64,000 bases of DNA from Primulina eburnea (taxonomy: Eukaryota > Streptophyta > Magnoliopsida > Lamiales > Gesneriaceae): the NCBI RefSeq assembly GCF_022965805.1, contig NC_133101.1:51354342-51418341 (forward strand), written 5' to 3'. Shown here one piece after another: positions 1 through 12,573 of this stretch. Position 1 is the stretch's first letter; every line of letters begins with the position of its first letter. The notes under the pieces were generated by a model. That model was given only the letters and a program-made list of their open reading frames with translations. It searched no databases and was not told where the DNA came from. A program made the translations under genes and the position numbers.

Positions 1-668
1 AGGGTAACATGATGCACAAAGATTAGGTTTCTAAAGTCCTAGGGTTTCGAACTTGGGTTCTAGGTTGGCACAGCTATGGGCTGCCATTTGGGTTTCGTTC
101 AAGGGTCCTAGAGTGGTCTATTCATGGTCCTAGATGGGCTGTGCAAGGGCTGGAAGGGGAGGTGGAAGGCTGCTAGCCGTTTAAGGTCGCGTGTGGCTTG
201 AAGGGCACGGGTTAAAGGGCTGATCGTGTAAGGGCTGTAGAGTCTGGTTCAGGAGTGTCCTAAGGGTTTGTTCTATGTCTTAGGATGGCCGGTTAGGGTC
301 CAGAATGGTGGTTAAGGAATAGAGTCGAGAGACATATTGGTTGTTCAAGCTAGGGTTTGAATGAAATAGTGCAGATTTTCAGCGGCTGTTCTAAGCTTAT
401 GCAAAGGCTTTAATTTTCTTGATTTTGGTTGTATAAGGTATTAATAAGTTATGTTCAATTTTGGTTAAGTTTCGAGTCGATTCGGGTTAAAACCGAGACA
501 TACGATTAAAATATTAAAATGAATTGGGAAATTAGTCGAGGAATGTAAGTTTACGTTTAAGAAATATTTATGGGTGTATTTTAAGGTGTTATGTTAAGTT
601 TTGATGGATTTCGATCGTCGGTTTAAGGTCTAAGGATAAATCAGGAAGTTTTAGGGACAATATGCATG

Positions 669-672
<4 letters not shown>

Positions 673-746
<74 letters not shown>

Positions 747-747
747 C
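673..747. repeat. Compound microsatellite (TA)n(TG)n
   Basis: An uninterrupted TA run of about 50 bases is followed by a TG run of about 20 bases. It lies inside the J LTR at a place where copy 2 has only a short AT-rich stretch, so it probably expanded after insertion. Confidence 0.95.
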
Positions 748-1063
748 ATGTATTTTTATAAGTGATTAAAATAATGAAATATTGAAGAAGGTGACTTGAT
801 TGTGACATAAAAAGATATGACTGGGGATATCGTGAGGAAAAATGACCCATAGGGAGGCCGTCTACGGGAGAAGGCCCCAGAGGGAGCCCGACGATCATAT
901 TTCCATCAAAAGGATATGATGATATGTAAGGTCAACCTCAGTTGATGGGTTAGAGTGTTGCTGATGTCCCCATTGTCTTGTATCATGGTTATATGTAGAT
1001 GGATACATCGACTTACAGATGAAACGAAGTCACAATTAACGATCTGAATTCAATAAAAGGAAA

Positions 1064-1100
<37 letters not shown>

Positions 1101-1102
1101 CA
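1064..1102. repeat. Compound microsatellite (AC)n(AT)n
   Basis: A run of AC dinucleotides passes directly into AT dinucleotides, within the same J LTR copy. Confidence 0.9.
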
Positions 1103-1674
1103 TATATGATGAAAGTAAATGTTTATGATGAAAATTTTAAAGCTTATGCATATTAATGAAAAGCTATTTGTAGTAAAAGTATTTTTATTGATGCTTGTGA
1201 TGGTATATGTACTACTTGTTATCATGATTAAGGTTTGATGAGTCATTAGACTCACTAGGTGTGATCGATGCAGGTGATCATGATTTTAATGGAGGACTTG
1301 ATGATTGAACCTAACTGGACTGATGTTACACATAACACGATGACTTTTTCTAGTTTTCCAATTATGTTTATGATTTAAGTTACTTTAAAGAGTTTCTGAG
1401 TTATGATGCTTTTGAGATATTTTTAGAGAATAAGTTGTTTATGATTTATTTTGAAAAATGCTCAATTTAGGATTGGTAAACGTTTACGATTTCATGTTTT
1501 GAATGATGTTTTTTGGATTTTCAAATAATTAGTTGGTTGGTTAATCTTTAAATAGTGCAAAATATTTATATATGTATATATGTGTTTTCGGCCGAATGCA
1601 TAGACGAAAGCTTAAGAAAGAAAGAAAGAAATTTTTTTAGTACATTTTAAAGATCAAGAGTAGTGAACTTTTCA

Positions 1675-2087
1675 TATCATTTTTTTGATTTTTAATAGAA
1701 ATATAGAAATCGACTTTAGATAATTGATTTATACGGTCCACTTGGGAAATGAAATAGGAATAGTTGAGAATTCTTGGGTAGTCAACATGTTGGAATTATA
1801 AATATAGATGTCAATGATAATTTGAAGACCAAGTGAAATCTTACCTGAGATTCTTATTCTCACTGATTTTAAATAGTTTGTGCGCTTTCTGTAATTTTAG
1901 TTTATAATTAAAAACAAAAATTAAATTAAATTTTCTAAATAAAGTATGATTATTTTAATTGTTGTAATTAATTTATAATTATATTTCACTCCTAGTGGGA
2001 TCGACATTTGTGCTCTACCGAGTACTAAAACTTGACACGGTACACTTGCGGGTAGGAAATATTGCAACAGAAACGCCTTTCCAATTG
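1675..2087. other. Non-coding AT-rich sequence
   Basis: No gene is seen. The part near 1990-2065 (CTCCTAGTGGGATCGACA, then ACTTGACACGGTACACTTGCGGG) resembles the sequence found next to LTRs of some plant gypsy elements. This is recalled similarity only. Confidence 0.4.
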
Positions 2088-2772
2088 CACATGTCTTACT
2101 CTGAACAAAAATTCTTTTCTCTACTAACTCATCAAATCACATAGGTTATCTTTATCCGTAGGTGAGCGGTAAATCCCCGTTTACAATTCATTGACTCATA
2201 CGTATTTTGAAAATACACCCAACCTCTCCACATGATGATCCTCCATGGAGTTGGTAAACAAATGAAATTTCATGCTAGTACTTAGAGCCTCAACAATGTC
2301 CCGGGTCAAAGAACTAATGGTGTATAACTATAACCGCGGACTATTCCATTCGATAAGTGATAACCACGTGGAAAGTCCGATGGAGAGTTGTTATGTGTAT
2401 CATCAAATGATCACTCATTTGTATAAATGGAAATCACCATGCCCTTACTAATGAAACATGATGTGTACATCACAGATACTAGTTTCAAGCTCGAGTGAAC
2501 TTTATTCTTATTTTAGTAGGTTGAATCGACTAGGAACCAGTATAGAATATACAATCTTCCTAATGAGTTTCACGATCTTTGGTTGAGAGACAGACCTCAT
2601 GGTATCTATTTTATATTCATGAACTTTACCTATGTAGCTTTCTTGAAAAACAAATAAAGTAAATGTCATAGTCAGATAAAACCATAAAATATTGTTAAAA
2701 TAAAGATTGTTTTTACATAAGAGTCAATAAAACTCAAGCAACAAGTTAGCTCGCTGGACATCTACTCTAACA
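2088..2772 (-). mobile_element. 3' LTR of copia element D, truncated
   Basis: The sequence matches the complete solo LTR at 32088-33104 block by block, for example GAGAGACAGACCTCATGGTATC and AATAAAACTCAAGCAACAAG near the right end. On the minus strand the LTR begins TGTTAGAGTAGATGTCC at 2772. The homology stops near 2088, so the minus-strand 3' portion of the LTR is missing. Confidence 0.75.
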
Positions 2773-4870
2773 ATATCTCATTTTCCATATAGACAACTAC
2801 TCATATATCTCGAACTCATTTCTTCACAATGATTCTCAAACGATGGTCTTGGCAAGGACTTTGTCAATGGATCAACAACGTTATCAGCAGAGATTACTCT
2901 CTCTACTGATATGTCTCATATTTCCACAATCTCTTAGATTATGTAGAACTTCCTCAGTATATATTTGGATCTCTGATGAGACCTCGATTCATTTGCTTGT
3001 GCAACGGCACCGATGTTGTCGTAGTAGACCAGAATTGAATCAACTTCTTGAGCAATGACAACCAACTCTTGAATAAAATTCATCGTCTAAACTGCCTCAT
3101 TTGCTGTAGTTGATGTAGCTATGTATTGGCCTCAGTGGTTGAATCCATTGTAGTGTCTTGCTTGAAACTCTTCCAAGAGATAGTACCACCATTGAGCTTG
3201 AATATAAATTCAGATTTATTTCAAATCATCCACATATGATTGGAATCTTGAATCAGCATAGGTTTCCAATTTTAATTCTCCACTCTCGTAAACCTTGAAC
3301 AAATTCTGAGTTCTTCTTAAATAATTAAGAATATGCTTCAGGCTTCCAATGAAATGGACTGGTATTCTACTATATGATTGCAACAGTTAGTTCAGATGCA
3401 ATATAAGGTCGAGCTGATATCATAACATACATAATACTGCCAAGGACTGATGTATATGGAATACAAGTCATTTTATCTATCTCCTTATTAGTCTTAGGTC
3501 ACACAAACTTGATAGAGTCACATTATCACACATGACGAGATATCCTCTTTTGGACTCCTCCACGGAGAATCTCCTCATTATGGTATCGACATAATTGGAT
3601 TGGGTCAGCCTTCCTCTTTGATCTATCTCTATCTATATGTATTCCAAATATATAGGATGTTTCACCCATATCCTTCATTGAGAATTTACTAGCTAACCAC
3701 ATTTCATTTGACTGCAACATCTCTACATCATTCCTAATGATTAATATGTCATCAACATTGAGTATTAGAAGTGTCACTGCACTCCCACTGACCTTCTTGT
3801 ATGCACAAGGTTCCTCGTGATTTTTAACAAAGTCAAACTCTTTGATAGTGATGTCCATTATGAGGTTCCAACTCCTCGATGCCTGTTTGAGTCCATTGTA
3901 ACATTAAAGTTGCATACTTTATGCTCATTTTCTACTGATGTGAATCCTTCATGTTGAGACATATAAGTCTCTTCCTTAATGTCACCATTAAGAAATGTTG
4001 TCTTCACATCCATCTGTATATTGCATAGTCATACCATACTGTTATAGCTAGCAGTATCATATGAACTTGAATATTACGATTGGAAGAAAAAATTTCCTAT
4101 GTCAATACCTTACTTTTGAGTATATCATTTTGCTACCAATATTTCATTGAAGGTCATTACCTTCCCATCCGTTCCAAGTTTTCTTTTGTGAATCTATTTG
4201 CTTCCTATGAAAACAATTCCCACTGGCAGATCTAGTAAGGACCACACTTGATGGAATGAATCTCGGACTGCATGGCTTCAATCCATTTGGATGAACCGGA
4301 ATTTGATTACATTTCTTTGAATTTTCTTGGATCACATTTAGGAATGAGCTCATATTGGCCCTATTAAAGAATATGCTCATCTTCTTAAGTGACCTTGAGA
4401 CCATTTCGGATCTTTTAGGAGCTTGTATATCTTCAACTGGCTGTTGAGGCGTGGGTTCTGGTATTTCAAGAGTGGATGTTTCTTTTATTTTTTCGATTTC
4501 TATCACCCACTTTTCTGTCAGATCTAAAAGTAACTCTTTCTCCTAGAAGGTGACATTCTTTGAAAGAAAAAACAACTTTGTTTCATTAGGATCATAGAAA
4601 TAATATCCTACGAAATTCTTTTGATAACCCACAATGTAGCAAAAATTGGCTATGCCTTTGTATGAACTTGGTTCAACAACATAGCCACAGTCTCAAGTGC
4701 AAATACCCAAAATTATTGTGGAAATTCAGCGAATTTCATAACAGATCGAACCATGTCCATCAATTTATGATTATGACATTCTAACAAACCATTCAACTGG
4801 GTTTGACAGGTGGGGACTACTGTGAGATAATGTAACACTCGTGACTCAAATTCATAATCAGTGTAGAAGC
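2773..4870 (-). pseudogene. Copia D pol remnant: integrase end, reverse transcriptase, RNase H
   Basis: A Ty1/copia polyprotein relic, read on the minus strand. Near 4730-4850 an integrase C-terminal motif is visible (TQLNG, then HNHKLMDMVRS). At 3526-3858 the reverse transcriptase core survives as LILNVDDILIIRND and KFSMKDMGETSYIFGI. The usual YVDD is NVDD here (3748-3759), which would be inactive. At 2900-3150 the RNase H end reads VYYDNIGAVAQANESRSHQR. Frameshifts and stops separate all parts, and gag, protease and the integrase core are missing. It is followed directly by its 3' LTR, which fixes the orientation. A full-length pol would be more than twice this size. Confidence 0.75.
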
Positions 4871-5265
4871 TTTTAAATATAATTTGGATAAAAGGTGTAA
4901 TTTTTTTTAAAAAATATTGGGCAGCATCTCCTCGCAATTAGGACATGCCACTTGCCTCAAGTAACACATAAAACACATGAAAAATATTTTCATGTGCATC
5001 AGATACCAGTTAATATAGTATCTACACATATTTCTAATTCAAATACAAAACAAGATTTTCAATGCTCCCAAAATAAACAAAAGCTTAACAATTCAAAAAT
5101 TAAATTAAATCACTATCTCCAAAGTTTGGCATATGCCCTTCTCTCGCTTCGACAACTCAGGGATTATCAGTATTTCTTACCTGTTCCTGCTTCACATAAA
5201 CATAACTGAAATGAGTATAAAACTCAGCAAATGGAATCAATACTAACTATGATGCCCAAAAACCC
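4871..5265. other. Non-coding, possible gypsy LTR fragment
   Basis: No gene is seen. The stretch at 5180-5230 (CTTACCTGTTCCTGCTTCAC, then ATGAGTATAAAACTCAGC) recalls the inverted J-type LTR block at 34340-34385. The similarity is too weak to fix borders. Confidence 0.3.
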
Positions 5266-6999
5266 AAACACACTAACCACATGCATGCATAAAAATTAAT
5301 TTTAATTTATTTAAATGAGTGTTCTAGAAACATGTTTAAGTATTTGCATTGTTAAATGATTATTTAAGCGAATGTTATGAATGTGAACTTCCTATAGTCG
5401 AATACGCGATGTATGGAAAAGGCGAGAGAACCGGGGACGATTTTGATAAAGTTTCTATTTTTAGAAAACTATAAACAGAAACTCTATATTTAGTAAGTCC
5501 AAATTAAGAAAGCGGAAATATATTTATAGTAAGGGACAAACTAATCGTTAGCAAACTTTTGTTAGGAAATAAGGAGTTTCGGACGAACGACACTAGAAAC
5601 GAGTGTCATCAAATATTATCTTAATATTGTTGGGACTTTGTAATTGACAAATTAAGTATTCAATTAATGGGCCTAGATTAATAAAGATTTAATAAAATAA
5701 TTCGGTCCCTTAACTACACCTAAAGCCCAACTAGCAATCTAATAATTTATTTAAATAGAATCCTACCCCAACACACCTAAAACTACATGCCTCCCTCACC
5801 ATCAGCACACACTCACAGTCACTAGGAACCCTAGAGGTGGCCGAAACTTAGAGAAGAGGAAGGAAGAAGATTTGAGTCTTGTTCGTCTCTCGTCGTGCCG
5901 TCTCTCATATATCGTAAGAATAAAGGATCAAGGCACGTTTTCAAACCGTTTTTCAAGCACTACTCAATCCATATTATTGCATGTATGCTGATGTGTGTGA
6001 AAATTTTATAAAGTGATTGTTTTGAATCTCATGCATTTTCATCTTGTGTTTTCATAAAATATTTTTGAAGTTTTTTAAATTGTTGAGAGAAGGATGCAAA
6101 CCGAGGGTTCCCAAGGCTGGTATAGATGTCTATGAAGAGAATTGAATGGAAAAATATGGAACAATAAGCCACAGGGGGTTGTGCACACCTGCACGCCAAT
6201 CCCATTAAGGCCGAGAGGGTAGGGGTGTGGCGTTGGGGTCCCTGCGGCTAAGGAGGTTGCACGGGGAGTTAGCCACGGCCTAGAGGTTTGGGTTAGGGTC
6301 CTAGGAAGGGCTAAGATAGGTACAGTCAGGGCTTGGATGAGTTGGTTAAGTTCCGGAACCGAAACTCCACAAACATGCATTGGTTGGGCTGTTTTGGGGC
6401 GTGTGGTTCCTAGGGCTAAAGGGGCTGTGAAAGGGGTGGTCCAGGGTCTAGAGACGTGCCTTAGGGTCCTGGTGAGGGTCTAGTGTGAGCCAAAAGTCAA
6501 TGCAAGGGCTGGGACCACAGCTGGTGAGCAAGGAAGCCAAGGTGAGCCTGAGGATGCGTTTTACGTGTTGCTGGTGCGTGAGCTTCAGGGCCTTGAGCAT
6601 CTGGTTTGTGTCCAGAAGGGCCTGGACATGGTCTTATTTAGTGTCAACGGAAGGGTTCTAGGGCTGTTTTGAGGTCATTTCGTGCCGTGGTCCATTCGGG
6701 GTGGTAAATTGCCCGAACGTGTCAAAATAAGAGCGAAGTGAGCCTAGGTTAAATTTTAAATCCTTGTTTCGGTTTTGTATTCGGCTTGGGGAATTCCATC
6801 AACTTAAATGGTTTCTTAGGATGTTAATAAAGGTCTGGTCTTGGGTTTGTTCGAGTCAGAAGGGTTGTTTGGTCATTTGTTTAACCAAAAACGCAAAAAC
6901 AGTGGTAAATAAGCCATCCGGTAAGCGAATTGAGTCGTTTTTGAAACGTAGGTCCTAAGTTTGAAATTCCAGTAATGGATATTTTTGGGTGTTTTTAAA
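5266..6999 (+). mobile_element. Gypsy-type LTR remnant, J-like
   Basis: This is non-coding sequence organised like the J LTRs. An AT-rich start carries a GGCGAGAGAACCGGGGACGA motif (5420s), then a leader-like GA-rich stretch (5840-5890), then a G-rich tract with repeated AGGGTCCTAGG (6270-6500) and sequence like the 480-620 part of copy 1. No terminal TG or CA or target duplication was found. The border with the inverted LTR of element F near 7000 is approximate. Confidence 0.4.
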
Positions 7000-7855
7000 G
7001 TTTTTATATCGATTCGTCTCCTAGAGTCAAAGTTTAAGGTCGTCTGGGTACGTATACCGTTATATCGCTTGATTAAATGAGAGGATAAAAAGAAGATAAA
7101 GAACCCTAGCCTTAACTCTATGGAGAAGAGAAATGAAGAGAAGGAAAATGAGGAAAAAGTGAGTCTCATTCAATTTATGCCTTAAAATACCCAAAACATA
7201 TTTTTACACTTTGATGGGCTCTCGGGCGGTCATATATTTCCGCCCTAGCACAAACCTTATTGTCCAAAACCAAAATTACAGATCCAGGCGCGTCCGAAAC
7301 GCCTCTTCCTTTCATAATTTTAAAAAGTAGTAGACATGAAAGTTGTAGCTCTATTTCTTGGCTTGCATCTCCAATTGGTTTCATGTCATTTGAAGGTCTG
7401 AGTAAAACGGTATGCTCATTCGCCCAGCATGTGTCAGTGCAGGAACGATGAAACGCACGATACACTTTGGGTCACTTTTGGCTCGTCTTCCATAATGATT
7501 TGAACAATACTCAAAACATGAGGGTAAAAGATTTATATCTTATCTTTCTAATGGAAGTGGCCTAAAATCTTTTGGATCAAGGTACTAATCATTATACCAA
7601 AGACCACATTACTGCCACAGTTTTCATACCGCTTTTTCATTTTTATTACCTATTTGAATCAAGATCAACTTTCTATTCTATCAATCCATTCTATATCATT
7701 CATTACCATACATATCATAACTTGAAGCCATAAACCATCACCATTACATCACATATCCCAAACGATCATCATAATAAACCATAAAAGAAATAATGAACAA
7801 ACTTAATCATAATCATTACTTTACATCATATGTACACGAATGTCCGGGCGTTACA
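7000..7855 (-). mobile_element. 3' LTR of gypsy chromovirus F
   Basis: On the minus strand the LTR starts TGTAACGCCCGGACATTCG at 7855, immediately after a polypurine tract and the end of F pol. Reading further, it reaches a possible transcription start: TTTTAAGGCATAAATTGAAT near 7195-7170, then a CT-rich leader and GCTAGGGTTC. The left border is set only by the change to plus-oriented LTR-like sequence and may be off by 100 bases or more. No second LTR of F is present. Confidence 0.65.
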
Positions 7856-7870
7856 ATTCTCCCCTCCTTA
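7856..7870 (-). other. Polypurine tract of element F
   Basis: On the minus strand the sequence AAGGAGGGGAGAAT lies directly before the LTR start TGTAACGCC. This is the normal plus-strand priming site arrangement of plant chromoviruses. Confidence 0.8.
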
Positions 7871-7889
7871 AGAAATTTTGTTCCCGAAA

Positions 7890-9196
7890 TTTCCATTACT
7901 GTGCGAATAACTCAGGATATCATTGCTTCATTTCCTCTTCTGGCTCCCACGTTGCTTCTTCAACCAACTGATTACGCCAAAGAATCTTGATAATGCCGAT
8001 CTCCTTATTCCTCATTACTTTAACCTTGCGATATAAAATCTAGATTGGTAGTTCTTAATAAATCAAGTTCAGCATCAGATCCAATGGTTCATGTCTGAGA
8101 ACATGGGAAGGGTTCGAGATGTACTTCCTGAGCATTTTTTGAGACGTGAAATCTATTGTGGACTATATCCAAGTCCGGTGGTAAGGCTAGACGATATGCT
8201 CTTTCTCCGACCCTGTCTAGAATTTCAAATTGGCCGATAATCCTTGGGCTCAACTTTCCTTTCATGCAAAATCTCATAATGCTTTTGAGAGGAGCAATTT
8301 TGACAAATACGTGATCTCCAACTTCAAACTCCAAAGGCCTTCTTAGGATATCAGCATAAATTTTCTATCTGGATTGGGCCGTCTTCATTCTGTCTTGGAT
8401 TACATCAATCACATCAGCTGTCTGTTGACAAATTATGGTCCTAACTTCTTTCTTTCACAGATTTCGTCCCAATTCAATGGTGACCTACATTTCCTACTGT
8501 CCTCATATGGTGCAATGTCAATTTTCGCCTGATAACTATTGTTCTACGTAAATTCCACAAGTGGCAAGTTAGAATCCCAGCTACCAGGAAAATGAATCGT
8601 GCAGGCTCGTAGCATATCTTCAAGAATATGAATCACCCTCTCGGACTGCCCCTCAATCTGAGGATGATATGATGTGCTAAAAGCCAATCTGGTGCCCAAG
8701 GCTCTGTGCAAGTTCTTATAGATTTCAGAAGTAAACCTCGGGTCATGATCAGATACAATTGACAAAGGGATACCATAAAGTCTCACAATCTTAGCTACAT
8801 AGACTTCAGCTTACTGCTTCATTGTAAATGTCGTCCTGACCAGAATAAAATGAGCCGACATGGTTAACCTATCAATAATCACCCATATGGAGTTGTAACC
8901 CTTTGGTGCTCTTAGAAGTCCCATTACAAAGTCCATGGTGATGTGCTCCCACTTCTACTAAGGTATTGGAAGAGATTGAAAAATTCTAACAGGTCTTTGA
9001 TGCTCAATCTTTACCTGCTGACATGTTAGACATTCGGATATAAACTTTTCGATATCATTTTTCATACCTAGCCACCAGTATAGACGTCGGAGATCCTGAT
9101 ACATCTTGGTGCTACGTGGATGTATCGAGTATGGCGCAGTATGAGCCTCTGTCAAAACATCCAATTGAATGTCATTATCACTGGGAACAATGAATG
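7890..9196 (-). pseudogene. Gypsy F pol, 3' part: integrase and chromodomain
   Basis: The C-terminal third of a Ty3/gypsy polyprotein, minus strand. At 8958-9164 is the zinc-binding region (ECLTCQQVKIEHQRP). At 8544-8786 is the integrase core with VSDHDPRFTS and an intact GQSERV, so the second Asp and the Glu of the D,D,E triad remain. At 8089-8400 is the integrase C-terminal domain (FEVGDHVFVKIAP, then KGKLSPR). Near 7890-8060 is a chromodomain-like end (ILWRNQLVEEATWEPEEEM), the mark of the Tekay/Del chromovirus branch. Stops and frameshifts break it into at least four pieces. Everything upstream (gag, protease, RT, RNase H) is absent, because the sequence runs into copia A at about 9185-9196. 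Confidence 0.85.
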
Positions 9197-9587
9197 TGAT
9201 GAATCTTTATATCCATTTTTTGCCACGTCAACGTTCATCTGACAGTCGTACAGTGTAGTATTTCTGAAATGCAGCGTTCCTGATTTTCTTTGTAAAATCT
9301 TTTGGTGGTTGAGCTACGTCCTTTTCACTGATGACATGTACAACTGAAAGATTAGCTGATAGGCTATAGATGATAAGCTCACAACAGTTTGTATCAAATT
9401 GATCAGTCAGTTGTCTGCGTAATTCAGTGAGCTGGTTCAGTTGCCTTCAATTGTCTTTGCATTAATCTTCAGTTGTAGCAACCAATAGTTTGCGTATATT
9501 AGATCAGTTACCGTCAGTCTTCTTTATCAATTAGTTCAATCTATTAAATGCTCAATTTGTCAAACTTCCGAAATTCAGTTTCCAACA
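9185..9587 (-). repeat. 3' LTR of copia A, truncated
   Basis: It matches 17446-17843 closely (AACAATGAATGTGAT to TTTCCAACA). On the minus strand it starts TGTTGGAAACTGAATTTCGG at 9587, after an A/G-rich polypurine tract (9588-9602). Only the first 400 of about 1085 bases remain; the rest is replaced by gypsy F. Confidence 0.85.
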
Positions 9588-9783
9588 ATTTCTCCTTTTT
9601 TGGTGTTTGACAAAACTCTAAAAAATATGAACTGATCAACTGAACTCATTGTAGATAAAAAAACATTTGACAAATCTTTCAATGTACATATTCGTACAAA
9701 GAAGGAAGGAATAAAAGAATCTTCTAACTGACTAAAATAATCTTCAAAAATTTTGCCAAATACTTAAACCTATAACTGATATT

Positions 9784-12543
9784 TTATTTCTTAGCTGGTT
9801 GTCGATCAGTTGGTTGACTGGGTCTCTTCTTCTGTTGATCTTCTTCTATTTCCCATTTTTGTCAAACACATCAACCTTCTTGGATAATATTTGAACATCC
9901 GAGGATCCGTTTGATACAGCATTCATCAGGATTTCATGCATCAAATCCATTCTTTTGAGACATTGTTTGCCAAAAAATAGTGTTGTGTTGAAAACGAGGC
10001 TTGAGTTTGGAAGTGTGCTTCAGTTGATGCTCTGTCTTTTTTAAGATCATCTATTTGGAGAAATAGAGAAGTAACATCCTTTGTGATCTGCTGTAGTTTT
10101 TCCATAATGAACTCCTTTGTAGAGTCGATTTTCAAAGTATATAGCAATTGGGTTGACTTGATGTCAGAAATAGAAGTCATCATGCTGACAAGGTCGGATT
10201 GAATGGCTTGAATTTCATCGAACATAGATTTAGTTGCCATTGTTATGCCAGGGGACTTGGCTCCAGAGGTTTCTGGTTCTTGCTCACTGTTTTCTTGATT
10301 AAAACCACCAAGGCCCTGTAAGTTGTTTCAATTTCAGCACTAACCATTTCTGTAACATCGTCTGATAAGGCTTCTTGCTGAAGCTATCGAGGAGAAGAGA
10401 GATTTGGATCAGCAGTGGTGCTTGAAGGCTCTTCAGTCTGTTGATCAGCTGAGACAGAGACTGATTCTTCAGTTGGTTTAACAACTGAAACTGTTGTTGG
10501 CTCTTCAGTTGGAACCTTTTCAGTTTATGTAAAAACTGCATGTTCAGTCGTGGAAGTCGACTGAGCTGGCTCTTTAGCTGTTTGAAAGATGACCTGTTTG
10601 GATGGTTCTTCAGTTATAAAGAATTCTTCAACTTCTGTTGTATTACTCAGCTGAATATCAGTGGCAACGAATTTAATAACTTTGTCGATGTTTGCCAAAG
10701 ATATTTCAGCATCAGTAAAAAGTTAAAGTTCTGCAGTTGAGGATGGAGGAGCAGAAGTTGACGGTTGCGCATCCTTTGAAGAAGGAGCAGTTACTTGTTC
10801 AGAAGATTCAGCAACTGATTCCTTGGATGGCTTTTGCGATTGAACTGATTGTTCAGCTTGTTCTTCTGATGAGAGATTGTGGGAGTCTGATGGAATAGTC
10901 AATTATTGATCCAATTCCCAATGCTTAATCTCCATCTGCAGTGTGATAAGATTTGCGTCCATTTGATCATGAACTTCTTTGTCATTAAAGGCAGTTGGAC
11001 TGTTGGGATCAAAATTTTGGCGTAGCTGAACAATCATTTGCCTTAACTCTTTTCACGTAATTGATCAAAGAAGTATTTTTTCCTCTGCAAAGCTTGAACA
11101 ACTGAGGCTGCTTTGACCATTTTCGAAACTATAGTTTCCAGGTCAATAAATTTCTTCAAAACTAACTTCTTCTGTAGTTGCCTGGAAAACACTGCAGTCC
11201 TAAATCTGACCCATTCGTCATAAGCCTTGAGCTTATTCTTAGAAAACTCGTTGACTCTGTCCAAATTAGGTCAATATGAGTTTGAATCGCATTTGTGGGT
11301 CTGGGCTCTTCAATCATCTTTCTCTTTCCCTTTGAGTCAGTTAGAGCATGAGGAATCTTCAACCCTGATGCATTTGCATCAATCCTTTCTCTAATCACTA
11401 TCCCTTTGGGTCTGGCTAATGGTAGAGAAGTTCGGCCAGATATAGTGATCAGTGGAGCTTTAACTCCAGCAAGTTTCTGCTTATCACCAGATTCGGTGAT
11501 AGTTTTCTTCTGTTGAGCAGCAGGAGGAGGTAACTGAACCTCAGTTGAAGATTCAACTGGTATAGCTCTCAAAGGAATAGCCTCGATTGGCTGTTCAGCT
11601 CCAGATTGCATCAGCCTTTCAGTTGGGATTGTGCTCAGAACAACTGTTGGTTTGGTTTTGAGCGTTCTTGGCTTCTTGGTGATTTTGGGAGAGGGATTCT
11701 TCTCTGAATCAGTTTCAATTACAATCATTTTGCATTTGATTGTCTTCTTCTGAACTGTATTCTTGGCTTTCCCAACTGATTTGGGAGCCTCCTGTGTCAC
11801 AATCCCCTTTTTCACTTTAATGAAATGTTCAGGTGAGATATCCAACTTGAGCTTCGGCATCTGAACACTCTTGGCATTGAAAATTTTGAATTTGGATAAC
11901 CTCTCAAAGGATTCACCAACCAAACCCTTGCTTTTCATCAAATAGCTGAGTTGCACAACAAATCCCTTCGATTGCTTTGAAGACTGAAACATGTTTTTCA
12001 GACGATTGAAAATAATACCTTTCCAATTCAGTCTTTTTCTAGCCATGATAGCAGTCATGACTTGAAATTTCTCTAGATGAGAGCAGCAAAGGATCATGCC
12101 TTTTCAAGTAGCCCTTTGGCCACGATATCAGCCAGCAACTAGATTTCTGGCTTCAAATCTTTCTTGTGATTGAAAACCTTGATTTGCCGTCCATCAACAG
12201 ATAATTGAGTCTGCATCTCCTCAACATAAGAAGTTTTACCTCAGAGATATTTTCTAGCCCATCAGTAGGCAGCTGAAAGAGATTGGTGAAGGAGTCTTCA
12301 ACGATTATCAGCAGCTGATTGTTGATAGTAGTAGTGATGTTCAGCGCAAATGAATCCATTTGCATAGAGATCCTGAATCTCTTTTGGATGGATTTCTTGG
12401 GAAGAGAGTCCCAGAGATATCTTTAGTCCAGCAACTTCCAATTATAGAAACATATTCTTGATGTCCTCGTCCTGGACAGTCAGGACTGAATCAAAATCGA
12501 TCTCCATAGCGTTTAGAATGTGTGCTGGTACTTGATTTGCCAT
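9784..12543 (-). pseudogene. 3' ORF of copia A, unknown function
   Basis: A long sense-strand reading region downstream of pol, homologous to the 3' ORF of element B. The likely start is the ATG at 12543 (MANQ), the same start as in B. Conserved parts are the N-terminal region (12153-12543), a hydrophobic middle block (FQVMTAIMARKRLNWKGIIF, 12097-11900), a basic low-complexity Pro/Thr/Lys tract, and a C-terminal helical Gln/Glu-rich part ending in EDQQKKRPSQPTDRQPAKK with its stop at 9784-9786. Stops and frameshifts divide it into six or more pieces. I see no membrane segment or signal peptide, so an envelope role is not supported. I recall similar ORFs in asterid genomes as repeat-borne hypothetical proteins. 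Confidence 0.7.
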
Positions 12544-12573
12544 TTCTGAGAGTTTGGTTATCTGCGAGTTTCG

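Larger units (their letters stand above)
1..1674 (+). mobile_element. Gypsy-type LTR, family J copy 1 (5' part outside window)
   Basis: Non-coding sequence sharing ordered blocks with 33952-36162 (inverted) and 51595-53749. The shared blocks are a purine/pyrimidine-rich block with repeated AGGGAG/GGCCCC (about 825-897), a block around GAGTCATTAGACTCACTAGG (1239-1275), and a terminus reading GAGTAGTGAACTTTTCA that ends in CA at 1674. The matching end in copy 2 is GAGTAGTGGACGTTTCA. No long ORF fits a gene. The G-rich stretch at 40-330, with repeated GGGTCCTAG motifs, corresponds to the 5' leader part of the LTR. Solo LTR versus remnant of a full element cannot be decided, because the left end is missing. 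Confidence 0.6.

Noticed and set aside
641..898. 85-codon minus-strand ORF
   Set aside because: It runs through the TA/TG microsatellite (TYIYIYIY), so it is a composition artefact.
2843..3058. Plus-strand ORF of 71 codons
   Set aside because: It is the opposite strand of the copia D RNase H relic, whose motifs are clear on the minus strand.
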